Source: a virus. From it: 34,246 nucleotides of DNA. The position numbers were made by a program, and so were the translations under genes. The stretch is from positions 1-34,246 of the IMG/VR virus record IMGVR_UViG_3300031629_000032; one strand, written 5' to 3'. The notes beneath the pieces are model-generated. The model was not told the DNA's origin and did no database searches. It saw only the letters and a program-made list of their open reading frames with translations. Of this stretch, positions 1 to 7,910 are shown piece by piece; position 1 is the stretch's first letter, and each line of letters starts with the position of its first letter.

Positions 1-3000
1 TAGCAGAGAGCCAGGTAGATCCGAAAAATGCTACTACTAACGAAGTTGAGCAAGTACAGGAAACGACTACTACTGCATCTGGAGTTACTCAAACAAAAAG
101 CTTATTTACAAAATTAAATTTTGAAGATGTTAAAAAAGCTATAAAACGTGATGAAAAATCATCTAAACGTTTTGGTTGGATAGCTACTTGGTATGGCCCA
201 ATAGATTATGAGTATTCAGGTATCAAACATGAAGCTCAAGAAATGTCTCCAGGTTTTGCTAATATTGCTAGAAAATTAGAAAAACGATTAGGACATCCAG
301 ACGGTTATTACAATAGCGCTTTAATGAATGTATTTCCTAAAGGTAAAGGAATTGGTAAACATGCAGATGATGAGTTTATTTATATAAGAGATAATGATAC
401 TATAGGCTCTGTAGCTACAATTAGTTTAGGGTCATCAGCAGAAATTACAATATCTCGTAATGACAATACACAAGAAGATGAGGTGTTTACTGTAGAAGAT
501 GGTGATTTATATGTAATGCCTGACGGTGTATTTCAACGTGAGAATAAACATTCAGTTGGAAAAGCAACTGGTGAACGTATTAGTATGACTTTTAGACATA
601 TACCAAGAAGCCAGTTAAGAGAAGTAGGACCTATTGAAAAAGAAGTAGCTACTGTGGGTGATCCATATGTACTATTTCAAGATAGCACAGGTAATGATGT
701 ATTTACTAATGCAGGTCAAACTACTGTAATTAATAAAATGAAAGAATGGTGGAAGTCCGCTGACAAAATGTTTGTATTAGCTGGTAGAGGTGGTACAGGT
801 AAAACTACAATTGTTGAAAAAGCATTAAATGAGTTAAAAGTTAATAAAGATAAAGTCTTGTTTGCTTTACCTACTCATAAATCTAAAAATGTAATAGCAA
901 AAGCTACTAGTTATAGAGAAGACCAGTACACAACACTTGCTAGTTTATTAGGACAAACAAAACAATACAATGCAAAAACACAAGAATGGTCTTTTGAAAA
1001 AGATTTAGATAAATTTGAAGCTTCTATGAAAGCTTTAGAAAAACAAGGAATTAATCTAATAGTAATAGATGAAGTATCTATGGTTACTGAAGAATTCCTT
1101 GTTGAAATATCTAAAATATCTAATGATATGAACATTAGAGTTATTTTTATGGGAGATAATGTGCAATTACCTCCTATTGAAGATAATAAAGGAAATATTG
1201 GGTTATCTGCAGTATTTGATAATGTAATGGGTTTTAATAATAAAACTGATTTAGGTATTAATGTAGACAATTATGTTAAATTGACAGAACGTATGCGTCA
1301 AGGCAAAGAATCACCTATTCTTGGTGTTACAGATATTATTGCAAATACAATTGAATGGCTTTTTAAAAACCCAAGACTTTACAACGGTTCAAAAAAAGAC
1401 ACAGGTTTTATATTACCTAAAGTTCCAGAAAATAGTAAACAAGATGGTGTACATTATATGGAGGGTACTCTTAAAGGTGGTTTAACAGACGCAACACTTG
1501 ATAAATTTGTTGAAGAATATAGTAAAGACCCTGCTAATGTTAAATATATTCATTTTAATAAAGAATCTAAAGCAAGAACAATTTCAATACGTTCACGGAT
1601 ACGTGAAAAACTATTTCCTAACATTGAAAATTCAGGTGATTTAAATGCGTTACCTTTTATAGAAGGTGAACGGATTGTTATGGGTGAGAGCGTTGCTGCT
1701 ATGAAAGATAACAAAGCAATGCGTTCAGTAGATTTAAATAATGGTGATGAAGTTACAGTAACGCAAGAGTTAAGAAATACAGAAGTTACTGTAGAAACAA
1801 CAGGAAATTTTGGTAAAGCTTTTTCTAATATACCTGTAAGAATACTAAGAGTTAAAACTGATGAAGATTTAGAATACAATTTAGTTTTTGATGATGGACA
1901 ACGTACTAAAGATGCTATACGTAAACAACAATCAGAAAATCAAAATCGTTATAACATGGAAAAGAAAGTAATAGACGAAGTAACTACATCCGAAGTTTCT
2001 GCAGGTTATTTACTTAATACTCATAAATCGCAAGGTAGTACTTATAAAACTGTATATGTTGATTATGAAAACATTATGGGTAATCAAAGTTCACCAGATT
2101 GGTTAACTAAATTACAATCATTGTATGTAGCTACTTCAAGACCTAGTGAACGTCTTGTGTTAGTAGGCACAGGTGATTTAGCATTTGGTACTGAAGGTAA
2201 AGATTTATCAGAAAATATTGAAATATTAAAGAATTTAGAAAATAATGAAGAAAGCTCTCCACGTGATAGTGAAGAGTTGTATTCATTAGATAATGATTTA
2301 GATATTGAAATGAAGTCTTTGTGGGATACAGACTCTCTTACAAACACTGCTCAAAATATATTTAATAAGCTTGGTAATCACTTTAAAACTTTTTATCCTA
2401 ATAGCCAAGAACAAGCTGCTCAACAAAGCCACTTACAGCGTGTTTTAAACGAGATTATTCTTCCGACAGGCAATGCCTTAGATAATGTGTCAGTTGAGCT
2501 GTTTAGTGCAGATGTTAAAGCATTTGGTGCTGTAAATCTAACAGACAAAAATGTAAGCATTGTATTAAACAATAAAAAACCTAATAGTTTTTCTGAACAA
2601 ACAGCACAAGAAGCATATTTACACGAAATAATTCACATATTAACAAATAGTGCGTTAGCTAAAGATTCTACTTTTAGAAATAATATTGCAGACATTAGAA
2701 ATTCTGTGAAAAAAGAATTACGTAAGATGGATCGTCCTTATGAGATATTCTTACATAAAGATGTTGATGGCAAGATAATTACATTAACAGATGCTGCTAC
2801 AGAAATACAAGCGGCTAAAGAACAATACAACTACTTGTTTGGGCCAACAAAGCCTCCTAAGTATGTATTAGATGAGTTTTTAGCTTATGCATTAACGAAC
2901 AAGCATTTAGTAAGACAACTAAGTACTATGCCAGCAAAGGTTGTTCCTTTATGGAATAAAGAAAGTGATGCAAATGTAATAGAAAAAATAATTGATTTGT

Positions 3001-5822
3001 TTACTGAACTAGTAAATAGATTAACAAACCTAATTCAGAAAAAACCTGTTTCTGGAACATTAGACATGAAAATCTTTCAACTAACTAAAGAGTTAGTCAA
3101 TGTTAGTCATTCTCAAGCAGGGACAGTTAGAAACATATTACAACGTCAAAACCTAGCTAGAGATTATGACAAAGCAAATGAAGTAGCATCTAATTTCCTT
3201 AAAAAAACAGTAACAGATGGTGTTAAATTTACATCAGATCAATATATTAAAGGTGTTGATAAGCTAACAAAAGACGGAAAAATTAATAACTTTTTTGCTA
3301 ATGTACTTTATGACAGTAAGTTAGCAGTATTGATGACATCAAGTTACGGCACATTTATTAATAATAATCCTAAAGTACAAAGATACTTAGATGCGGCTTT
3401 TAAAAACTTTAAGCCAGGATTAAAACAAAATATGGCTTCTTTAAAAGCAGATGCATTTGGTGGAATTAACGAAGATTTTATTAGGTTACTATACAAATCA
3501 CAAAAAGAAGTAGATGTAGCTCGTAGGCAATATAAACAGTTAACTGGAGAATCTTTGTTAAATGAATTTATAGATTTAGATTCAGTAACTGCTAATGAAA
3601 AGCAAGCATTAACTAGAGTGTTGTTAAAAGCAGATTTTTCAATATTAGAAGCAACAGGTGCTTACAACATGGAAGATGCTATTAAATTATTAAATGATGA
3701 TGCATTTTTACAAGAGCAAGTAGATAAATACGCTGGAATATTAGATATTACTAATAATAAACATTACGCTGCACAAACAGAAAGTTTAGCTGAATTTATG
3801 ATGTTAGGTAATCAATTTAATAATAATCAGTTTAAAAATGCACACTTAATTCATCAAAAAAACACTACTAATAGTAAAGCAACTGTTGAAGAAATAGACG
3901 TATATGTAACGTTATTATCTTTACAAAAACATGTAGAACCTTATAGTAAAAAAGAAGTTAGAACTGTAATAAACAGAGAGTTTAAAGGTAATAAAGATGC
4001 TAATGGAATTACTAATTTAATTTATCATCACATATCATTTAAAGAAAACAGTCGTAAAGAAAACTTTAATGATAATCCAGTATTGATGACTAAAGGTTAT
4101 ATAGCAAAAATTACAAACCCAACTATTCAAATAGAATTTGAATCAATGGACGCAGTTACAAAAAAACGTATGGAAGACGCTGATTACAAATTAGTGTCAG
4201 GTTTTGAGTCAGTAACAGGTGTAGGTGATAGTAATTACGGAATATATGTTAATTACAATTTACCTGATGCTATGCGAACTAAAGGTATAGCTTCTGTAAC
4301 GTCTTTACATCACGCAGGAAGCTCATTAAAAGAAATTTTAAGTAGAAATCCTGAAACAGAGGGTCAAATTAATTTATTAATTAAAAGATTTACACAGACC
4401 CAAACAGAAAAACAAAACACGTTAGATAAAAATCACACAATGATGCCTATTGTTAATGAAAAAGGAAAAATTGTTGATTACACAATACATATGAATCACG
4501 GATTAGTAGAAAGATTACTAGAACAAGAGCTTGCTTTTGACCAAGTTTTGCCAACTATGTATAGCCATTCATTAGATAAAGCATCATCAGAAAAAATTAA
4601 TAGAGAAGCAATTGATTTGTTAGATGCACACACTACACTTAACTACAGTAAAGAACCTCAAAAATATGTAAACATTTTAGAAGGTGAAAACAGAGATGAA
4701 TACTTTAATGTATTGCCTTTAGATACTCGTAATTACATATTAGATTTAGCTACAGAAAACAAAAAGAAAAAAGGAAGCCCAGCTTTTTATGTAGAAAGAA
4801 AATTGTTAGATACAGTTTTTGGTTATAAAATGCCAAGTATTGGTAATGCACCATTAATTAGAAATAATAAAAAAGTGCAGAAATACGCAAAAATAACAGA
4901 AAAATTAATGTTTGAATTAGTAGCGTTATCTAAAGTAAACATTGTAATAAAGATTCCTGCAGTATTAGCATTTAACATATTAAGTAATTTTACTACTTCA
5001 GTACTATATGGCATTCCTCCTACTTATTTAGTTAAAAAGTGGAGAGAAGGTTTTAAAGAACTTGAACGTTATCAAAAAGAACATAAAAAACTTCAATTGC
5101 TAGAATTAAAACAAGTAGGTAACCCAGCATTAAGAAATGATGTTGCTATACAAAACCAACAAGAAGTTTTAAAAGAAAGCTTAAATAATAATAAAGTTGC
5201 TAAACTTATGGACATGGGTTTATTTACTTCTATTACAGAAGATATTAATAAAAACGACTTTACTTATAGACATCAGAGTATGAGTACTCTTAGGAATACT
5301 AAAGTAGGTAAAAAGTTTGATAATATGTTTAAAGGGAATGTTGTTAAAGTAGCCAATCAAGCTTACATTGGCGAAGAAACTGCGTTATTTAAGACCATGA
5401 TGCATCTTACACAATCAAGTGATTTTATTGCTAGATACGCAATGTACAGCCATGCTATAGAAGTTAAAAACATGGATGAAAATAAAGCATATAAACAAAT
5501 GGTTGAAACGTTTGTAAATTATGATCAACCGCTTAATAGATATTTACAATATGGAAATGATATAGGATTGTTATTCTTTATTAAATATTGGTTAAGAATT
5601 CAAAGAGCTACGTTTAATATAGCAAAAGAAAAGCCTTTAAATATTGGAATGTTATATGTAGGTAATACTATGTTAGGATTTGATTTTGAATCAATTATGG
5701 AATCAAGTATATTAGCAGGTAATTTCTTCCCTACTTCAGGTGGACCACTTAAAGTATTAGAAGAAGTACTTATTCTTCCTGGATTGGAAATACTAAGTGG
5801 TGAAAGTTTAGGACTTACTTAA
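1..5822 (+). CDS. Giant multidomain (polyvalent) virion-type protein, 5'-partial: AlkB-like dioxygenase, SF1 helicase, zincin, C-terminal packaging-like region
   Basis: The frame is open from base 3, so the true start lies outside the window. The first Met is at 243 (residue 1 here), but the AlkB fold clearly begins before it (YEYSG about 12 codons upstream), after a Thr-rich linker. Domain 1 (to about 120) is an AlkB-type 2OG-Fe(II) oxygenase: iron ligands H40-x-D42 and H103, and 2OG-binding R112/R118 in ERISMTFR. Domain 2 (about 155-645) is a Dda/RecD-like SF1 helicase: Walker A GRGGTGKT 181-188, Walker B VIDE 274-277, GDNVQLPP 304-311, HKSQGST 594-600, YVATSR 628-633. Domain 3 (about 700-900) is a zincin: H794-E-I-I-H798 with E878 in DEFLAYA as possible third ligand. 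Residues 900-1859 are mostly unassigned. NYDQPLNRYLQYGNDIGLL (from 1759) resembles the C-terminus of N4-like virion RNA polymerases. I infer a protein packaged and injected with the DNA. Domain calls are firm; the virion role is inference. Confidence 0.85.
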   Translation, partial: AESQVDPKNATTNEVEQVQETTTTASGVTQTKSLFTKLNFEDVKKAIKRDEKSSKRFGWIATWYGPIDYEYSGIKHEAQEMSPGFANIARKLEKRLGHPDGYYNSALMNVFPKGKGIGKHADDEFIYIRDNDTIGSVATISLGSSAEITISRNDNTQEDEVFTVEDGDLYVMPDGVFQRENKHSVGKATGERISMTFRHIPRSQLREVGPIEKEVATVGDPYVLFQDSTGNDVFTNAGQTTVINKMKEWWKSADKMFVLAGRGGTGKTTIVEKALNELKVNKDKVLFALPTHKSKNVIAKATSYREDQYTTLASLLGQTKQYNAKTQEWSFEKDLDKFEASMKALEKQGINLIVIDEVSMVTEEFLVEISKISNDMNIRVIFMGDNVQLPPIEDNKGNIGLSAVFDNVMGFNNKTDLGINVDNYVKLTERMRQGKESPILGVTDIIANTIEWLFKNPRLYNGSKKDTGFILPKVPENSKQDGVHYMEGTLKGGLTDATLDKFVEEYSKDPANVKYIHFNKESKARTISIRSRIREKLFPNIENSGDLNALPFIEGERIVMGESVAAMKDNKAMRSVDLNNGDEVTVTQELRNTEVTVETTGNFGKAFSNIPVRILRVKTDEDLEYNLVFDDGQRTKDAIRKQQSENQNRYNMEKKVIDEVTTSEVSAGYLLNTHKSQGSTYKTVYVDYENIMGNQSSPDWLTKLQSLYVATSRPSERLVLVGTGDLAFGTEGKDLSENIEILKNLENNEESSPRDSEELYSLDNDLDIEMKSLWDTDSLTNTAQNIFNKLGNHFKTFYPNSQEQAAQQSHLQRVLNEIILPTGNALDNVSVELFSADVKAFGAVNLTDKNVSIVLNNKKPNSFSEQTAQEAYLHEIIHILTNSALAKDSTFRNNIADIRNSVKKELRKMDRPYEIFLHKDVDGKIITLTDAATEIQAAKEQYNYLFGPTKPPKYVLDEFLAYALTNKHLVRQLSTMPAKVVPLWNKESDANVIEKIIDLFTELVNRLTNLIQKKPVSGTLDMKIFQLTKELVNVSHSQAGTVRNILQRQNLARDYDKANEVASNFLKKTVTDGVKFTSDQYIKGVDKLTKDGKINNFFANVLYDSKLAVLMTSSYGTFINNNPKVQRYLDAAFKNFKPGLKQNMASLKADAFGGINEDFIRLLYKSQKEVDVARRQYKQLTGESLLNEFIDLDSVTANEKQALTRVLLKADFSILEATGAYNMEDAIKLLNDDAFLQEQVDKYAGILDITNNKHYAAQTESLAEFMMLGNQFNNNQFKNAHLIHQKNTTNSKATVEEIDVYVTLLSLQKHVEPYSKKEVRTVINREFKGNKDANGITNLIYHHISFKENSRKENFNDNPVLMTKGYIAKITNPTIQIEFESMDAVTKKRMEDADYKLVSGFESVTGVGDSNYGIYVNYNLPDAMRTKGIASVTSLHHAGSSLKEILSRNPETEGQINLLIKRFTQTQTEKQNTLDKNHTMMPIVNEKGKIVDYTIHMNHGLVERLLEQELAFDQVLPTMYSHSLDKASSEKINREAIDLLDAHTTLNYSKEPQKYVNILEGENRDEYFNVLPLDTRNYILDLATENKKKKGSPAFYVERKLLDTVFGYKMPSIGNAPLIRNNKKVQKYAKITEKLMFELVALSKVNIVIKIPAVLAFNILSNFTTSVLYGIPPTYLVKKWREGFKELERYQKEHKKLQLLELKQVGNPALRNDVAIQNQQEVLKESLNNNKVAKLMDMGLFTSITEDINKNDFTYRHQSMSTLRNTKVGKKFDNMFKGNVVKVANQAYIGEETALFKTMMHLTQSSDFIARYAMYSHAIEVKNMDENKAYKQMVETFVNYDQPLNRYLQYGNDIGLLFFIKYWLRIQRATFNIAKEKPLNIGMLYVGNTMLGFDFESIMESSILAGNFFPTSGGPLKVLEEVLILPGLEILSGESLGLT

Positions 5823-6037
5823 GTAAAAGGATTACCATTATCTTTCTTATCTTCGTCTACATCGTACAACATAAGCCGGACAATAAAATATACTACAAAC
5901 ATAATAAATATGATTGCTAGTATAGGTATAGCCACTACAGACAAAGCTAGAATGGCTATAATTAACACAGTAAATCCTGTTGTACCGGCTATAAGTTTAA
6001 GATTCTTTGGAAACTTCATCATCAGTAAATAATGCAC
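5819..6037 (-). CDS. Small two-segment membrane protein
   Basis: A product of up to 72 residues with a long hydrophobic stretch (about residues 15-57), enough for two transmembrane helices, and a charged acidic tail (DVDEDKKD). The longest frame begins with GTG at 6037. ATG codons at 6022 and 6019 are more likely starts because they reduce the overlap with the upstream gene. No clear Shine-Dalgarno site is seen for any of them. Its stop codon overlaps the stop of the opposing giant gene by two bases. No family is recognised. It is the last gene of the leftward block, and a holin-like or inner-membrane role is possible but unsupported. Confidence 0.55.
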   Translation of the reverse strand: MHYLLMMKFPKNLKLIAGTTGFTVLIIAILALSVVAIPILAIIFIMFVVYFIVRLMLYDVDEDKKDNGNPFT

Positions 6038-6254
6038 TAGTAGGTTTAACTACTGCATCGCTAGTTTTTAGCTTAAGCAAATTACTTTCAAGATTTGTTT
6101 CTAAGATAACAACTTCGGCAGTAACACCTGAATTTTTACCTCTACCAACAGTGATAGTAGTTTCAATCTCAGTGTTATTGTCGATTATGCTACGTTCTCT
6201 TAGAAGACTTCTAATAGCACCATGAATATCGTTGTCGTTTAATTTAATAATCAT
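5997..6254 (-). CDS. Hypothetical protein, 85 aa
   Basis: Starts at ATG 6254 with a good AGGAG six bases upstream, directly after the SSB gene, so it probably shares the SSB transcript. The product is soluble and mixed-charge; a central segment (TTITVGRGKNSGVTAEVVIL) looks like two beta-strands joined by a basic turn. Not assigned to a family. Its position beside SSB and the closing replication genes suggests a DNA-metabolism accessory, but nothing in the sequence proves this. Confidence 0.7.
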   Translation of the reverse strand: MIIKLNDNDIHGAIRSLLRERSIIDNNTEIETTITVGRGKNSGVTAEVVILETNLESNLLKLKTSDAVVKPTSALFTDDEVSKES

Positions 6255-6262
6255 AGTATCTC

Positions 6263-6964
6263 CTAGTTAAACAGTTTCTTGCCTGCAGGCTTATCACCTG
6301 AAGCTGCTGCGCCTGTAACAGCTTTAACTTTGTTAAGAGTTATACCTGTATTGCGGTCAGACCATTTAGGCATCATTAATGCTTCCTTAGCCTCTTTAGC
6401 TTTTTCAACTACAGTCAAATCAGTATCATGGAAATAGAATTCCTTGATTTCATTTTCATCTCTAGTTTCAGCAGAGTCTACATAAGTACCACTGCCATCG
6501 TTAACACGCTTGTTAACTACTTGCTTAAGAACTGCAACTTTAACTTGTTTACCTAATAAAGAAGTAGCAACGCTCTTCTCTGTAGGAACTTCTTTTCTTA
6601 CATTAAAGTCATAAACGTTAACCATCTTCTTTTCACTTTTATCAAATGCTTCATTGATATCATCACTTGTAATAATTAAAGATAGGTTGTTAGCTAAGTT
6701 GTAGCCTGGTAAGTAATCTTTCTTACCTTTTTGGTTAACATAATGAACTTCTTCCTTGCGGTTAGTAAACCAAAAAGTTTGCTTTAACTTTTTACCATCT
6801 TCATTTAGCAAAGTTACATTCAAAGAATGTGCTCCGCCTTTAGATTGATCAAAGTATGCCATATCTACTATTGTAGCATATACTCCAGAGTCCCATAGAT
6901 ATGAGCCTCCACCTAGGGAAGTTTCTTTCAATTTTATATCATCGTGCATACTAAATTTGCCCAT
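6263..6964 (-). CDS. Single-stranded DNA-binding protein, N4 SSB-like
   Basis: A 233-residue protein with an OB-like beta-rich core (about residues 20-105: SGVYATIVDMAYFD, SLNVTLLNEDGKKLKQTFWF) and a Lys-rich C-terminus (GDKPAGKKLFN). It starts at ATG 6964 with a purine-rich site about ten bases upstream. Length, core pattern and position at the end of the replication block facing the late virion gene match the N4-type SSB. In N4 that protein coats ssDNA in replication and recombination and also activates host sigma70 polymerase at late promoters. Here that dual role is inferred; a sigma70-like late promoter at 30709 fits it. The leader carries an 8-bp inverted repeat that could be an autoregulatory element. 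Confidence 0.75.
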   Translation of the reverse strand: MGKFSMHDDIKLKETSLGGGSYLWDSGVYATIVDMAYFDQSKGGAHSLNVTLLNEDGKKLKQTFWFTNRKEEVHYVNQKGKKDYLPGYNLANNLSLIITSDDINEAFDKSEKKMVNVYDFNVRKEVPTEKSVATSLLGKQVKVAVLKQVVNKRVNDGSGTYVDSAETRDENEIKEFYFHDTDLTVVEKAKEAKEALMMPKWSDRNTGITLNKVKAVTGAAASGDKPAGKKLFN

Positions 6965-6986
6965 AATAAAAATCTCCTTTAAATTT

Positions 6987-7022
6987 TGTTACTGAGAATA
7001 GAAATTTATAAAGGCAGTAACA
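6987..7022 (-). promoter_or_regulatory. Inverted repeat in the SSB leader
   Basis: TGTTACTG (6987-6994) and CAGTAACA (7015-7022) form an 8-bp stem with a 20-base loop. It ends about 22 bases before the SSB start codon, just upstream of the purine-rich ribosome site. Possible translational operator; the function is inferred only. Confidence 0.35.
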
Positions 7023-7050
7023 CCCTCAATAAATTGTTAGTTGTTTAAAC

Positions 7051-7067
7051 ACAGTGCGGAGCACTGT
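7051..7067 (-). promoter_or_regulatory. Candidate hairpin promoter with GGA loop, upstream of SSB
   Basis: ACAGTGC / GGA / GCACTGT gives a perfect 7-bp stem with a 3-base loop on the + strand, the template for leftward transcription. N4 virion RNA polymerase recognises template-strand hairpins of 5-7 bp with a 3-base purine-rich loop. The core GCGGAGC recurs at 26449 and 26870. It lies about 90 bp upstream of the SSB start. Confidence 0.45.
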
Positions 7068-7161
7068 TAGAATATAGAAGCACTTTTTATATAGACTATT
7101 TAGCGTACTCAGGCTGTAGCCTTGCTAACCTCACGGATTAGCGTTCTCCATTTGTAAAAGT

Positions 7162-7237
7162 TGGAACACTCAATTAAGTTGTAAGCGACTAAATATAGTA
7201 CCAGCACTACGGTGCTAATAATATTATGAGTGTTCCA
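7162..7237. other. Structured element: 11-bp stem enclosing two hairpins
   Basis: TGGAACACTCA (7162-7172) pairs with TGAGTGTTCCA (7227-7237). Inside are AGTTG/CGACT (7177-7181 with 7186-7190, loop TAAG) and AGCAC/GTGCT (7203-7207 with 7212-7216, loop TACG). One pair in the first inner stem is a wobble if the + strand is read as RNA and a mismatch on the - strand. The same plan recurs at 24819-24886 and 25703-25762. Confidence 0.5.
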
Positions 7238-7360
7238 GCGTTTAAAAACTAGATTAGAAAGCTACTTGTGTATACGATAGTAGCCGTACCGTTTCATAAA
7301 TTTGGTTAACTGAAGTCCAAGCCAATCCGTGTAAACTCAGAAAAGATTAACCAAAACCAA

Positions 7361-7388
7361 AATACACTTTCAGGGAGACTAGTGTATT
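7361..7388 (-). terminator. Weak candidate terminator downstream of the 7387 gene
   Basis: AATACACT (7361-7368) and AGTGTATT (7381-7388) form an 8-bp stem with a 12-base loop. It overlaps the stop codon of the leftward gene. The following RNA is T/G-rich (TTGGTTTTGG) rather than a clean U-run, so termination is uncertain. Confidence 0.35.
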
Positions 7389-7695
7389 ATTTTCTTCCAG
7401 AAGGTTTTCTTGCAGAAACACTACCAGTACCTACTCGTGTACCAAATTTCTTTTGGTTTTTTGCTACAGCTCTACCAAGTCTTTTCTTTGAACCAGTTGC
7501 TGTCATACCTCCAGGCCCAGTGTCTCTTTCTTGAACAGGACGAGAACCTTTTTCAGCTGCTGTTTTTTGATTTTTTCTTTTTATATCTGATTTATCGAAT
7601 CCTGGACCTGGTCCTATTTTAGTTTCAGGAAATTCGCTATTCATATTTTTTTGGGAATTACCCATAATTGTATTTTTTCTTGCTGCTCTTGCCAT
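7387..7695 (-). CDS. Small, strongly basic, low-complexity protein
   Basis: 102 residues, rich in Lys, Arg, Gly, Ser and Pro, with no obvious hydrophobic core, so largely disordered. Motifs such as KKRLGRAVAKNQKK and ARKPSGRK would suit nucleic-acid contact. The start at ATG 7695 has AGGAG at good spacing. It sits between SSB and the RusA group. No family is recognised; a nucleic-acid-binding accessory is the simplest guess. Confidence 0.65.
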   Translation of the reverse strand: MARAARKNTIMGNSQKNMNSEFPETKIGPGPGFDKSDIKRKNQKTAAEKGSRPVQERDTGPGGMTATGSKKRLGRAVAKNQKKFGTRVGTGSVSARKPSGRK

Positions 7696-7737
7696 AATAG
7701 TCTCCTTAACAATAATCTACATTTATTGTACAGAGTT

Positions 7738-7908
7738 TTATTTTAAATTTTGGACTTTATGTTGATGGCGTAAGTCTTCTAAAGTTCTTTTGTTACATCT
7801 AAAGATATACTGGTCATACGAATCTTCATAATTAGCTCCTCTTTTACTTGCTCTATCTGCGTAATCTAAAGCTAAAGCTTCACACAATTGTTCTTTTGTT
7901 AATGGCAT
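7738..7908 (-). CDS. Small hypothetical protein, 56 aa
   Basis: ATG at 7908 follows GGAG, and the frame begins three bases past the stop of the RusA gene, so it fills an otherwise empty gap in a tightly packed operon. The product starts MPLTKEQLCEALALDYADRA and is charged and probably helical (DLRHQHKVQ near the end). No family recognised. Packing, ribosome site and amino-acid composition support a real gene. Confidence 0.65.
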   Translation of the reverse strand: MPLTKEQLCEALALDYADRASKRGANYEDSYDQYIFRCNKRTLEDLRHQHKVQNLK

Positions 7909-7910
7909 TA

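Larger units (their letters stand above)
6965..7386. other. 422-bp intergenic region rich in inverted repeats
   Basis: No convincing gene. From left to right it holds an SSB leader hairpin (6987-7022), a GGA-loop hairpin (7051-7067), a TTAGC/GCTAA/TTAGC triad (7100-7142), a long stem enclosing two hairpins (7162-7237), a 9-bp inverted repeat TTTGGTTAA/TTAACCAAA (7301-7309 with 7347-7355), and an 8-bp hairpin at 7361-7388 just past the stop of the next gene. This density is far above that of the tightly packed neighbouring genes, so the region is probably a promoter and structured RNA leader for the SSB transcript. Confidence 0.6.

Noticed and set aside
911-2347. Three reading frames of 87-119 codons on the - strand inside the giant gene
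   Set aside because: They lie opposite a frame with strong helicase motifs, show shadow-like Ser/Leu-rich composition, and lack ribosome sites.
6007-6225. A 72-codon + strand frame
   Set aside because: Antisense to the well-placed 5997-6254 gene, which has a good ribosome site; the + frame has none.
6826-6840. GCTCCGC, the reverse complement of the promoter core, inside the SSB gene
   Set aside because: The flanks pair for only two bases, so no hairpin forms; probably chance within coding sequence.
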